From contig NZ_CP017248.1 in assembly GCF_001735805.1 (NCBI RefSeq), positions 4,774,001 through 4,838,000 on the forward strand: a stretch of 64,000 nucleotides of DNA, read 5' to 3'. The stretch comes from Streptomyces fodineus. Lineage in GTDB: Bacteria; Actinomycetota; Actinomycetes; Streptomycetales; Streptomycetaceae. Positions 42,762 through 51,234 of the stretch are shown here, piece after piece; position 1 is the stretch's first letter, and the number at the start of each line of letters is the position of its first letter. The position numbers were made by a program, and so were the translations under genes. Below the pieces are notes generated by a model that was not told the DNA's origin, ran no database searches, and saw only the letters and a list, made by a program, of their open reading frames with translations.

Positions 42762-44444
42762 ATGACACCTCTCGTCAAACGGGGCCCCGACTGGACCCCT
42801 GATCTGGACCATGTGCGCGCAGTGTCCTACATCCGACAGTCAAGGAAGCGTGAGGACGACTCCGCGTCGTCCCCCGAAGCACAGCGGACCAAGTGCGAGG
42901 CGCTGATCACGGCCAAGGGTTGGGACAACGCCGGTCACTTCGCCGACGTGGGAAAATCCGGCTGGGACCCCAAAGTGGTCCGCCCCGCGTTCGAAGAGAT
43001 GATGTCCGCCGTTCGCGCCGGACACGTAGACGCAGTGGTTGTCTTCTCGCTGTCCCGGCTCACCCGACAGGGCGCCCTCGAAGCGATGCTGATCAACGAG
43101 GAACTTGCCAAATACGGCGTACTGCTCGTCAGCGTCGAAGAGCCCTACTTGGACACGTCTACTCCCATGGGCGTTGCGATCTTCGGCCTCATCGCTGCGC
43201 TGGCTCAGCAAGAGTCAGACCTGAAGTCGGCGTACATCACGGCGACCAAAGAGACCCTGCGCGCTGCTGGCTCCCATGTGTCCGGCATGGCCCCGTACGG
43301 CTTCCAGTCAAGCCGTGAGCCGCGGGGGGACCTGGTGGTGGTCAAGCTGGTCCCGGACCCGGCAGAGGCACCGCACGTGCGCCAGATGGTCGAGTGGGCG
43401 TTGTCCGGCGTAGCCGCGTCTGCCATTGCCCGCAGGCTGAACACAGACGGCGTGCGGACCAAAGCGGCGGACATGACAGCGCGCGTGGCCGCCCGGCGGG
43501 GCAGGGGCATAAGTGAGCCGCTGGAGCGCACTGCGTGGGTGTCCTCGACCGTGCTGCGCATCCTGCGTGACCCTCGCCTTGCTGGCTATGCCGCCGAACG
43601 CCAGGGCACCAAGCGAGTCATTTTGCGTGACGCCTCCGGCGCCCCCTTGGTAGCACATGAGGGCATCGTTCCCGCTGACGACTGGTGGCGCCTTCAGGAC
43701 GTTCTAGACGGCCGTACGCCGCAGGTTGTTAGGCAGGCTGGCCGGTCTGTGCCGTCGCTGCTCGGTGGGGCAGGGATGCTGTTCTGCGGGGTGTGCGGAT
43801 CGTCCATGGTGACCGACCGACGCAACGGCAAGCAGCTCTACCGGTGCAACCGTGCCCAGTCCGGCGCTGTGCCGGGACATGGTGGCCTGGCCATCAACAT
43901 GGAGGCCGCCGACGATGTGGTCGCCCGCACCGTGTGGTCGCGCCTGACTGCGCTGGACCCCGAGGACCGTGAAGACCTGGAATGGCTTGGGGAGGCAGCG
44001 CGCCGATTCGCTGCCCAGGCAGACACGGGCGAACGGCAGGCCGAACTAGCCGCCGCACGGGCCGAGTTGGAGCACGTACGGGAAGCCCTCCGCACGCTGT
44101 ACGCCGACCGACAAGCAGGGCTGTACGCCGGGGCGACCGGCACGGCCATGTTCGCTGAATCCGTCGAGCGGCTGACTGCCCATGAGGCTCGCGTGAGTGA
44201 GCGCGTAGCGGAGCTGGGGCGGGATGAGAGCGGCACCGTGGTCATCCCCTCGGAGTGGACGGCCTCGGAGGGTGACCCCATCGGGCCGGAATCGACGTGG
44301 GGCAGTTGGGACCTGGAGCAGCGACGTAGCTTCCTGGCTTTCTTCCTCGACCGCATCACCATCGCTAAGTCCGTCGGCCGTGGCCGGAACGCGAACACGG
44401 AGGATCGGGTGACTGTGCACTGGGCAGAAGCACCAGCCAAGTAG
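42762..44444 (+). CDS. Large serine recombinase (site-specific integrase) of element 1
   Basis: 560 residues from ATG 42762. N-terminal resolvase domain with catalytic Ser27 in SYIRQSRKRE and VVVFSLSRLTRQG; recombinase domain about 170-310 (GFQSSREPRGDL, ARRLNTDGVRTKAADM); zinc ribbon MLFCGVCGSSM and LYRCNRAQSG; coiled-coil about 430-510 (AELAAARAELEHVREALRTLY). It starts one base from the start of the oppositely oriented ABM gene, directly at attL, as phage and ICE serine integrases usually do. Confidence 0.93.
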   Translation: MTPLVKRGPDWTPDLDHVRAVSYIRQSRKREDDSASSPEAQRTKCEALITAKGWDNAGHFADVGKSGWDPKVVRPAFEEMMSAVRAGHVDAVVVFSLSRLTRQGALEAMLINEELAKYGVLLVSVEEPYLDTSTPMGVAIFGLIAALAQQESDLKSAYITATKETLRAAGSHVSGMAPYGFQSSREPRGDLVVVKLVPDPAEAPHVRQMVEWALSGVAASAIARRLNTDGVRTKAADMTARVAARRGRGISEPLERTAWVSSTVLRILRDPRLAGYAAERQGTKRVILRDASGAPLVAHEGIVPADDWWRLQDVLDGRTPQVVRQAGRSVPSLLGGAGMLFCGVCGSSMVTDRRNGKQLYRCNRAQSGAVPGHGGLAINMEAADDVVARTVWSRLTALDPEDREDLEWLGEAARRFAAQADTGERQAELAAARAELEHVREALRTLYADRQAGLYAGATGTAMFAESVERLTAHEARVSERVAELGRDESGTVVIPSEWTASEGDPIGPESTWGSWDLEQRRSFLAFFLDRITIAKSVGRGRNANTEDRVTVHWAEAPAK

Positions 44445-44831
44445 GCGCCTGAGCGCCCTCTGAGCCCCGTTCGTGCTCCCTGGTGGGATTGCCCGGGCGG
44501 GGCTTCTCGTGCCCGCAGACAGCCGGCGTGCTGGGAACCCTTGCGCTCCCTAGAGGTGCATGGTGCGTCGGCGTAGATGACGGCAGTGACGAATCCGCTC
44601 GACTCATCAACGCGCTGACCTGCGGAAATGACGAAGGTGACGTTCAAGGCGTCACTTCGGCATTGCGCTACAGCGAGTGATTATTTTCATGTCTCTCTAT
44701 TCACCTGTTCATGCTCTGACCTGCGGGAATGGAGTAGGTTGATCTCCCCATTTGACCGTCAGCAAGTCACCTGATCAGGCGCTCACCTGCGAGACAGCAC
44801 GGATCAGCCATAGCAACGAGGAGTTACCCGC
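44445..44831. other. Intergenic region with iteron-like repeats
   Basis: 387 bases with no convincing gene. Three spaced copies of a motif near CTGACCTGCGGGAATG are found at 44615-44630, 44716-44731 and 44782-44797, the last more diverged. AT-rich patches lie around 44670-44710. The region directly precedes the possible replication gene at 44832. Confidence 0.5.
44615..44797 (+). repeat. Iteron-like direct repeats (3 copies)
   Basis: Copies at 44615 (CTGACCTGCGGAAATG), 44716 (CTGACCTGCGGGAATG) and 44782 (CTCACCTGCGAGACAG). Spacing is 101 and 66 bases. Could bind the product of the next gene or mark a plasmid-type origin or control region. Confidence 0.6.
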
Positions 44832-45569
44832 GTGCCCAAGTACATAGAGAACGCTCGCGCCCGTGCAGCGCTCGCCGTCGCCGCACAGCATGCCGACAAG
44901 GCCCGTGACCCGCTTCCATTCGTATGGACGGGGGCGAGCTGGACGACGCCGGGCGGGGAGTGGCGTGATCTGCCGCTGATCCGCAAGGGGATGGGCGAGT
45001 GGTTGGCGGACGTGACTGCTGGGCTCCGCAGGCACTACGCGCCTGCCCTGGAGGCGACGGAACGGCGTGAGGAACTGGAGCGTAGAGCGAAATTCGTTGA
45101 GGCGGGCATGACGTCCGCAGAAGCGGGAGCGCAGGAAGCCGTTCGCGAGCAAGCCGCATCGCTCCGCCGTGACGCTGCCGCTATTGAGACGCCCCCGGCC
45201 CCGTTCACACTGGAGACCCTTCACGCCCTGGACTCCGTGGCTTCCGAGATGCTGTCGGCTTCCGATGCCCGCGCGACTCAACTCCTTTCGTTGGCTTCAC
45301 AGTTCGAGGCGTTCCGGGCTCCGATGCGTGATCCTGTCGCGTGGGTCAAGCGCCTGGGGGTCGCGCCGCACAGCGTGCACGTGCGCACCTCTGCCGTCTG
45401 GGAAGCGTTCGCGACGGCCGAACCGGTGTTGGCTCGCACTCTGGGCACAGTGGCTGGCAAGCGCGCCTTGTTCGCCGCCATGGACAAGCGCTTTGGCGCG
45501 CGCCGGAAGCTCTCGGGATACGAGGGTTGGCGCGGCGTGGCACTGCCGGAGGTTCAGGCCAGCGCGTGA
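44832..45569 (+). CDS. Hypothetical element protein with primase-like C-terminal winged helix
   Basis: 245 residues from GTG 44832 with gaggag nine bases upstream. N-terminal part is helical (YIENARARAALAVAAQHADKARD); the middle is Ala/Glu-rich. The C-terminal 70 residues (AVWEAFATAEPVLARTLGTVAGKRALFAAMDKRFGAR, then GYEGWRGVALP) resemble the terminal winged helix of plasmid/phage primase-helicases. There is no helicase or primase domain, so this may be a truncated or specialised replication-initiator. Upstream iteron-like repeats support that guess. Confidence 0.5.
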   Translation: MPKYIENARARAALAVAAQHADKARDPLPFVWTGASWTTPGGEWRDLPLIRKGMGEWLADVTAGLRRHYAPALEATERREELERRAKFVEAGMTSAEAGAQEAVREQAASLRRDAAAIETPPAPFTLETLHALDSVASEMLSASDARATQLLSLASQFEAFRAPMRDPVAWVKRLGVAPHSVHVRTSAVWEAFATAEPVLARTLGTVAGKRALFAAMDKRFGARRKLSGYEGWRGVALPEVQASA

Positions 45570-45599
45570 CCCGCGTTGCTGTGCGTGACCTTCTGCGAG

Positions 45600-45722
45600 C
45601 GTCTCACAATCGATGGTTATTGAGATGGCCACCCAAGGCGGCCCGATGGGCGCTTTCGGTGTTCAAAACCCGTCTCAGAACACGCCTGAAAGGGTTGATG
45701 TTTTGAGACGGGTTATGAGACG
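45600..45722. promoter_or_regulatory. Candidate res site/operator of the element resolvase
   Basis: A near-perfect inverted repeat has arms at 45667-45682 and 45699-45714, 15 of 16 positions paired around TCTCA/TGAGA. An additional TGAGACG lies at 45715-45722 and a weaker TCTCA/TGAGA pair at about 45602-45626. Several subsites upstream of a resolvase gene is the usual layout of Tn3-family res sites. Confidence 0.55.
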
Positions 45723-45730
45723 ATCTCGGT

Positions 45731-46315
45731 ATGGCGACGACGAAGAGCACCGGAACCTTGATCGGCTACCAGCGGGTCAGCACCAACGCGCAGGATGCGC
45801 AGCTTCAGGCGGACGCTCTCGCTGAGGCAGGGTGCGCCCGCATCTTCGAGGACAAGGCGTCCGGCAAGAACGCCGACCGTGCCGGGCTGCTCGCTGCTCT
45901 CGACTACATGCGTGAGGGCGACACCCTCACCGTGTGGAAGCTGGACCGGTTGGGCCGTTCCACGAAGGACGTGCTCACGATCGCTGAGGATCTGCACGCC
46001 CGGGGGGTCGCGCTTCGGATTCTGACGGGCACGCTGGCCGGTAGCTACTCCCCGAGGGGTGAGGGCAAGTTCTTCTTCACGATGATGGTCGCCTTTGCTG
46101 AGCTTGAGCGAGACATGATCGTTGAGCGCACCCGAGCGGGTCTGGACGCTGCCAAGGCTCAGGGTCGGACTGGTGGGCGGCCCACTGTCATGGATGCTGA
46201 CAAGCTCGCTGCGGCCAAGGCTCTCAAGGCCAAGGGAGAGAGCGTCACGGCCATTGCCAAGGCGCTTAAGGTGTCCCGCGCAACGCTGTACCGGGCGCTT
46301 GCCGACACGGAGTGA
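45731..46315 (+). CDS. Small serine recombinase (resolvase/invertase family)
   Basis: 194 residues from ATG 45731. Resolvase catalytic domain with Ser17 in GYQRVSTNAQDAQ, LDRLGRSTKDVL and the E-helix FAELERDMIVERTRAGL, then a Hin-type DNA-binding end (ALKAKGESVTAIAKALKVSRATLYRAL). Complete for the family. The element thus has both a large integrase and a small resolvase; the latter likely resolves multimers or inverts DNA at the palindrome just upstream. Confidence 0.9.
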   Translation: MATTKSTGTLIGYQRVSTNAQDAQLQADALAEAGCARIFEDKASGKNADRAGLLAALDYMREGDTLTVWKLDRLGRSTKDVLTIAEDLHARGVALRILTGTLAGSYSPRGEGKFFFTMMVAFAELERDMIVERTRAGLDAAKAQGRTGGRPTVMDADKLAAAKALKAKGESVTAIAKALKVSRATLYRALADTE

Positions 46316-46497
46316 CCCGGCCCGACTTGAGAGACCGCCTACCCGATGTGGTGGACGGTCTTTCTCATGTCTGGATACCGGGGGTGGGTCAATCTCTGAG
46401 CCAAGGGGCTCCGTGGACCCAGCCCCCACGGAAACGCGCATCGCTGCGAAATCGGGACCCGGGGGTCTGCCCAGATCAGATCGTTAACCTGCCCCTA

Positions 46498-47265
46498 TCA
46501 ACGTGCCTGATTTGGATAGGGAGTACCATCCTCGGTCGCAACAACCGCCTCGATTGAAAGCTGTGCTTCGACGCGGAGCATGGGCCAGGGAGTAGCGTCC
46601 TGAGCAGACCCTCCCTTAAGAAGCATGTGGCGAACGTAGGCACCCACAAGGAATCCACGCTCGGCAAGCCGGCTGATGTACTGCTGAATTGTCTTCTCTG
46701 CGTCACGATTCTCTCGGACACTTACAAGCTCCGGGGCTATGTCGAGAAAGTCTCGCAGTAGATCCATGAATTCGATAATCAAGTCTTCATCGTCGTCATG
46801 CAGGTTGTCTGGCATGGCGAACTCAAACGTGACGCTCTCCTTGATCATGTTCCAGAGCGGATTGCCGCGCGTGATCAGCTTCAGCGCCCTAGGCTGCGGA
46901 AACCCCGGATCAGGGACTAGCCTCATGCGTCCTGAATCAGCGTCTGCCAGGGACCGTACCCATGTTTCGTGGTCTGCTTTGATCTGGCGTAGCCGCTCCA
47001 CCGTGAAATATTCCGGCTGGTCATCCACGCGCTTGTGATCCTTGCTGCACAAGAGGATCAAGTTCGCATAACCGTCGATCAGTTCTTCGGCCAAACCTCC
47101 TGCCCGAGGGCCGCCCTTCGATCGCGCGACAATGTGCGCCTCCTCACCGAAAACAGAAGGGTCATCCGAGGCAGTACCAGGCGTGATCACTTGCTCTTTG
47201 CAGATGGCGCACCAACCACCAGACCGAATCCAGAGAATCTTTCGAGTCTTATCGGAGATACTCAC
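46498..47265 (-). CDS. HNH endonuclease domain protein
   Basis: 255 residues from GTG 47265 (VSISDKTRKILW) with gcgagg upstream; an ATG lies five codons earlier. HNH nuclease in the first 95 residues: CAICKEQV zinc pair, AHIVARSKGGPRAG catalytic His, NLILLCSKDHKRVDDQ. The remaining 160 residues are an unrecognised helical/acidic domain (NLHDDDEDLIIEFMDLLRDF). On a mobile element such a protein could be a defence or fitness gene. Target unknown. Confidence 0.75.
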   Translation of the reverse strand: MSISDKTRKILWIRSGGWCAICKEQVITPGTASDDPSVFGEEAHIVARSKGGPRAGGLAEELIDGYANLILLCSKDHKRVDDQPEYFTVERLRQIKADHETWVRSLADADSGRMRLVPDPGFPQPRALKLITRGNPLWNMIKESVTFEFAMPDNLHDDDEDLIIEFMDLLRDFLDIAPELVSVRENRDAEKTIQQYISRLAERGFLVGAYVRHMLLKGGSAQDATPWPMLRVEAQLSIEAVVATEDGTPYPNQAR

Positions 47266-47380
47266 GGTTGAACCTCGCATCGAAATCCATGCAGCGTGCC
47301 TGCTCGTCAATCTGACTGGCTCAGCCGAGGTAGGGCCGATACCGGTGCTCTGGGTAGTGCGTCAGCCGTCGCCCATCTCT

Positions 47381-48595
47381 CTAGGCTGCCTGGTGCTCAG
47401 CGAGAAGTTCGGCTACTTCGGGCACGTCGGCAAAATCCTGTAACCGGCGGAGAATAACGCGCACCCTCTCCGCTGTCCGTTCGGACGGAATATCAGAAGC
47501 CAGGGCGATAACCCTCTCTGCCACGACTGCCGCCTCTTCAGGCTCGTTCGCATCGGCTAGCGCCACAGCTAGCCATGAGAGATACAGCGCCATTTCTCGG
47601 GTATGCGTGGCGTCGTATTCGCTGAGGACGCCCCGGAGCAACGGCACGGCACGGAGGGGGCGATGCAGCTCCGTGTATACGCGCGATTCCATGACCCGGA
47701 GTTCCCCAGCGTCGACCCAATACAGGTAGGCAGGTGATTCCATTCCCGCGCTGTCCTCGCTGAGCGCTTGCCCAGCCTCCCCTAGTGCGCGCATGGCCCG
47801 TTGGCCGTTCTCGATTCCCCCGGATTTCGTATGGGCCCACGCAACCCGGTCGAGATACAGCGCGCGCGCTTTCGGCGGAGCATCGGCACCCGCGTCATTG
47901 AGCGCGGCTTGCGCCAGCGTCAAACCCTCAGATTCCCGCCCTGTGTTGCTGAGTTGGTAGGCCAGCGAGCCGGCGATGTTCCCGGCAAGCGTGTGATCCT
48001 CCGCCTGTCTCGCCGCGCTGATTCCTAGCCGGTAGATCCGCTCAGCTTCCGCATGCTGTCCTGCGTCGCTGGCAATCCATCCCGCGATTTGGGCTAACTC
48101 GCCAATCTGGCGCAACAGGGCTCGCCCTACTTCGCTGCCGTGGCTGTTTTCACGGTAGAGCTTCACAGCGCGCCGTAAATCCCGCAGCGCAGGGCGGATT
48201 AGGTCACCCCCCGCTAGGACGTCATCGGCGAGCCGTAGGCCGTGCACCCGCTTCTGTAGGTCATCCACGGTGCCCATGCCGATGCGCCCTGAGCGCTCCT
48301 CTAGCGGGCTAAGCGGGTCCCCTTCGGGCAGGAAGTCAGCCAGGGTCGGCAAAGGGGGCTCAGCGGGGCTCTGAGGCGCCCTGAGCACTTCCACGGACAC
48401 ACCCAGGGCGGCAGCGAGGAACGGCAGCCATTCGCGGGGTGTTCGCTTTCCGGTCTCCCATCGGCTGACTTCCTGCCGTCCGACTGGATCACCAATCACC
48501 CCCGCTGCCCGGCAGACCTCATGCGCTAACCGTGCCTGACTCCACTCGCGCTCTTCGCGTAGGCGCCGGATGTTGGCCCCGATGTCACTGCCCAT
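47381..48595 (-). CDS. XRE-family regulator with TPR-like C-terminus
   Basis: 404 residues from ATG 48595 (MGSDIGANIRRLREERE). Cro/CI-type HTH at 6-65 (SQARLAHEVCRAAG, RQEVSRWETGKRTP). The rest is an array of helical pairs (AGWIASDAGQHAEAERIYRLGISAARQAED, TLAGNIAGSLAYQLSNTGRESEGLTLAQAAL) like TPR-containing Streptomyces regulators. It diverges from two small ORFs that it probably controls, and is likely the master regulator of element 1. Confidence 0.85.
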   Translation of the reverse strand: MGSDIGANIRRLREEREWSQARLAHEVCRAAGVIGDPVGRQEVSRWETGKRTPREWLPFLAAALGVSVEVLRAPQSPAEPPLPTLADFLPEGDPLSPLEERSGRIGMGTVDDLQKRVHGLRLADDVLAGGDLIRPALRDLRRAVKLYRENSHGSEVGRALLRQIGELAQIAGWIASDAGQHAEAERIYRLGISAARQAEDHTLAGNIAGSLAYQLSNTGRESEGLTLAQAALNDAGADAPPKARALYLDRVAWAHTKSGGIENGQRAMRALGEAGQALSEDSAGMESPAYLYWVDAGELRVMESRVYTELHRPLRAVPLLRGVLSEYDATHTREMALYLSWLAVALADANEPEEAAVVAERVIALASDIPSERTAERVRVILRRLQDFADVPEVAELLAEHQAA

Positions 48596-48670
48596 GTGCC
48601 GATTCTGGCCGACATCTGGCCTACAGGTGGCCGCTAGTTCTAGATCCACTTCGGGCGGAACCTGGGCGGT

Positions 48671-48868
48671 ATGACTGAGCCAAGGAGTTATCCCGGCGCT
48701 CCGGTCCAACTCCCGCTGAGGGAACCGAGGTTGGAGCCGACACCGGTTGAGGGATGCGCCGGTTGCGCCGAACTTGCGAGGGTCCGGAGTTGGGCCCGCG
48801 CGGGCAATGATCAGACGACTGTCACGGACTGCAATGTCTTGATGGCCAGGCACCCCGACGGGCACTGA
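48671..48868 (+). CDS. Small cysteine-containing element protein
   Basis: 65 residues from ATG 48671. Contains CAGCAEL and TDCNVLMARHPDGH, a spacing that could bind a metal. It ends in a TGATG overlap with the next gene. This small ORF is a familiar partner of XRE-type regulators on Streptomyces integrative elements; function unknown. Confidence 0.6.
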   Translation: MTEPRSYPGAPVQLPLREPRLEPTPVEGCAGCAELARVRSWARAGNDQTTVTDCNVLMARHPDGH

Positions 48869-49128
48869 TGGCGACGGCCCCGGAGCGACCGGCTAGCCGC
48901 TCTCGCCCAATCCGCCGACCAGCCAGTCCCCTTCGCGCTGGACGGACGGGCGGCCAGCCCCCTTGGTCCCTGTGGAAGTACGGCGACCTCTGCGGGTGCT
49001 GCACTGGCCACGGCGAAATCTGGTGCGATGGCTGCTGCGGATTTGGCGGTTGCCAGTGTTGCGGCTGGACGGAAAAGCGGCCTTGCCCCCTCTGTGTGGG
49101 CGGGGATGCTGAGCCAGTCTGCTGGTAG
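48868..49128 (+). CDS. Small Cys-rich zinc-finger-like element protein
   Basis: 86 residues from ATG 48868. Pro/Arg-rich start, then DLCGCCTGHGEIWCDGCCGFGGCQCCGW and CPLCVGG motifs with CxxC pairs resembling the DnaJ-type zinc centre. It is translationally coupled to the preceding gene. Probably a regulatory or transfer accessory; no certain function. Confidence 0.6.
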   Translation: MATAPERPASRSRPIRRPASPLRAGRTGGQPPWSLWKYGDLCGCCTGHGEIWCDGCCGFGGCQCCGWTEKRPCPLCVGGDAEPVCW

Positions 49129-49194
49129 GGGGCCAGCGGGTCCCGTGGCTTGCATCGCCGCAGGTCAATGCTATGTGCTTACCTTGACAGTTTC

Positions 49195-49212
49195 ACTGAT
49201 CTTCACAACGCT
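49195..49212. other. attR of integrative element 1
   Basis: Matches attL at 14 of 18 positions. Read on the minus strand beyond this point is the original ATG of the ABM gene (MSVVKI) with agga eight bases upstream, so the native 5' end is stranded here. The element spans about 6.46 kb. Confidence 0.75.
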
Positions 49213-49655
49213 CATGGCACCATCCTGGCCCACCACGCCCCCGAGCCGGCGGCGCCCCGGGGTGTCGCCGCGAGTCGAACACGCGCATGATCGCCTGGCG
49301 TGACGGGCGGGACCGGTGAGGCGGACGGTACGGGTGCGGCGGACCGACACGGAGAGCCGGCGTGAGAACCGGCGGGGGAACCGGGAAGCGGCCGCGCCAC
49401 CGCCGTGAACGCGGCGGTCCCCTCCTCCCCCCCGTTCGACGCCGTACCCCGCCAACTCCGTGGACTGAGCGCCCGTTTCGGCGAGTGGGGCCGGACCGTA
49501 CGGGACGGCCGGGCGGGAAACCGGGGGAAATCCCTGATGAGCCCCTGGTCGAGGCGCTGACGGTCCCTTAGGGGATGTCACAGGTCGGCCGCAAAGCCGG
49601 GCCTGGACGCCCGGGCCCGGCACGTCACTCTCCGGGACCAGGTACGTTCGATGAC
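49213..49655. other. Non-coding region right of element 1
   Basis: About 440 bases. It contains the abandoned ribosome-binding site and start of the ABM gene, its former promoter, and the upstream region of the Yip1-type gene. No other coding frame with support. Confidence 0.5.
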
Positions 49656-50615
49656 GTGGCTGGATTCAGGATCGGACGCGGGGGCCGGGACAACCGCACC
49701 CCCCAAGGACAGCAGGCGCCGCAGGGACCGTCGTACGGCCGGCCCGGAGCGTCGCACGGGCAGCCCTCGGGGCCCTCGTACGGCTACCCGCAGGCGCCGC
49801 AGCAGTCGTACCCACAGCCGGGACAGCGGTCGTACCCGCAGGGCCAGCCGTACGGCCGGCCGGACCGGTCCTACGGACACCCGGGCCCGGCCGACGACGG
49901 CCCGGAGTACTTCGGGGACGACGGCGGCTACCCGGGCGGCGCCGCGGGGCACGACCCGTACGCGGCCAACAACCCGGGCCACACCCAGGCGTTCTCTGTC
50001 GACGAGGCCGCCGGCTACACCCAGGGCGCGACCTACCACGCCGGCTCGGCCGCCGCACCCGCCGCCCCGCTCGGCCCGCCGCTGCACTGGAAGGAGCTGC
50101 TGAAGGGGATCGTCTTCTCCCCCAACCAGACCTTCCTGCGCATGCGGGACTACACGATGTGGACCCCGGCGCTCATCACCACGTTCCTCTACGGCCTGCT
50201 CGCCGTCTTCGGCTTCGACGGCGCCCGCAAGGACGCGATCAGCGCGACGCTGTCCAACGCGGTGCCGATCGTGCTGATCACGGCGGTCGTGATGGTGTTC
50301 GGCCTGTTCATCCTGGGCGTGGTCACCCACACCCTGGCCCGCCAGCTCGGCGGCGACGGCGCCTGGCAGCCGACGGTCGGCCTGTCCATGCTGATCACGG
50401 CCCTCACGGACGCACCGCGTCTGCTGGTCGCCATGTTCGTCGGCGGCGACGCGACCTTCGTCCAGCTGCTCGGCTGGGCCACCTGGGTCGGCGCGGGCGC
50501 CCTGCTGACCCTGATGGTCTCCCGCTCCCACGACCTGCCCTGGCCGAAGGCGCTGGGGGCGTCGGCGATCCAGCTGATCGCGCTGCTGTCGATAGTGAAG
50601 CTGGGCACGTTCTAG
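49656..50615 (+). CDS. Yip1-domain integral membrane protein
   Basis: 319 residues from GTG 49656 (VAGFRIGRGGRDN); the frame is open further upstream to 49575. The first 140 residues are a disordered Tyr/Gly/Pro/Gln-rich segment; the rest has about five membrane helices (WTPALITTFLYGLLAVFGF, AVPIVLITAVVMVFGLFILG, LLGWATWVGAGALLTLM, IQLIALLSIVKLG) as in Yip1-type proteins. Conserved in Streptomyces; function unknown. Confidence 0.75.
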   Translation: MAGFRIGRGGRDNRTPQGQQAPQGPSYGRPGASHGQPSGPSYGYPQAPQQSYPQPGQRSYPQGQPYGRPDRSYGHPGPADDGPEYFGDDGGYPGGAAGHDPYAANNPGHTQAFSVDEAAGYTQGATYHAGSAAAPAAPLGPPLHWKELLKGIVFSPNQTFLRMRDYTMWTPALITTFLYGLLAVFGFDGARKDAISATLSNAVPIVLITAVVMVFGLFILGVVTHTLARQLGGDGAWQPTVGLSMLITALTDAPRLLVAMFVGGDATFVQLLGWATWVGAGALLTLMVSRSHDLPWPKALGASAIQLIALLSIVKLGTF

Positions 50616-50645
50616 CCGTCTTCGCGCCCGCTTGTGTGCACAGGA

Positions 50646-50677
50646 AAGGGCCCCCGGCGCTGCGGCCGGGGGCCCTT
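50646..50677. terminator. Bidirectional terminator between Yip1-type gene and phosphoribosyltransferase
   Basis: A perfect 13-bp stem with a 6-base loop lies between two convergent genes. It is followed by four degenerate copies of a 10-base CCCGGTGaTG-like unit (50682-50720). Confidence 0.88.
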
Positions 50678-50723
50678 CACGTGCCCGGTGATGCCCGGTG
50701 ACGCCCGGTGTCGCCCGGCGCGC

Positions 50724-51221
50724 TCAGGCGTCGAGCACCTGCCCGGCCCGCTTCACGACGGGCGGTTCGACGCTCCACGGGAAGTTGATCCATTCGTCGG
50801 TGCGCTTCCAGACGTACTCGCACTTCACGAGGGAGTGGGACTTCTCATAGATCACCGCGGAGCGCACCTCGGCGACGGTGTCGAGGCAGAAGTCGCGCAC
50901 GAGCTTCAGCGTCTTGCCGGTGTCCGCGACGTCGTCGGTGATCAGCACCTTCTTGTCGGAGAAGTCGATGACGTTGGGGACGGGCGCCAGCATGACCGGC
51001 ATCTCCAGGGTCGTCCCCACGCCCGTGTAGAACTCGACGTTCACCAGATGGATGTTCTTGCAGTCGAGGGCGTAGGCCAGCCCGCCCGCGACGAACACCC
51101 CGCCCCGGGCGATGCTGAGCACGACGTCCGGCTCGTACCCGTCGTCGGCGATGGTCTGCGCCAGCTCACGGATGGCGGCGCCGAAGCGCTCGTAGGTCAG
51201 GTTCTCCCGTACGTCACTCAT
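50724..51221 (-). CDS. Phosphoribosyltransferase (purine salvage type)
   Basis: 165 residues. The PRPP-binding motif VLITDDVADTGKTL is intact, with the pyrophosphate loop SIARGGVFVAGGL and hood region ending WINFPWSVEPP. The WINFPWS ending is typical of xanthine/guanine phosphoribosyltransferases. It joins a base to PRPP. Lies 13 bases downstream of dcd on the same strand, a nucleotide-metabolism pair. Confidence 0.88.
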   Translation of the reverse strand: MSDVRENLTYERFGAAIRELAQTIADDGYEPDVVLSIARGGVFVAGGLAYALDCKNIHLVNVEFYTGVGTTLEMPVMLAPVPNVIDFSDKKVLITDDVADTGKTLKLVRDFCLDTVAEVRSAVIYEKSHSLVKCEYVWKRTDEWINFPWSVEPPVVKRAGQVLDA

Positions 51222-51234
51222 GCTGCAGTGGTCC

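Noticed and set aside
44615..44797. Possible CRISPR array
   Set aside because: Only three degenerate 16-base repeats with unequal spacing; fits iterons better, and no cas genes are present.
48671..49128. Possible type II toxin-antitoxin pair beside the XRE regulator
   Set aside because: Neither small protein resembles a toxin; Cys-rich zinc-type motifs suggest accessory roles.
49171..49623. 150-residue leftward frame containing MSVVKI
   Set aside because: Only the MSVVKI part is genuine, as the stranded start of the ABM gene; the rest is upstream non-coding DNA.
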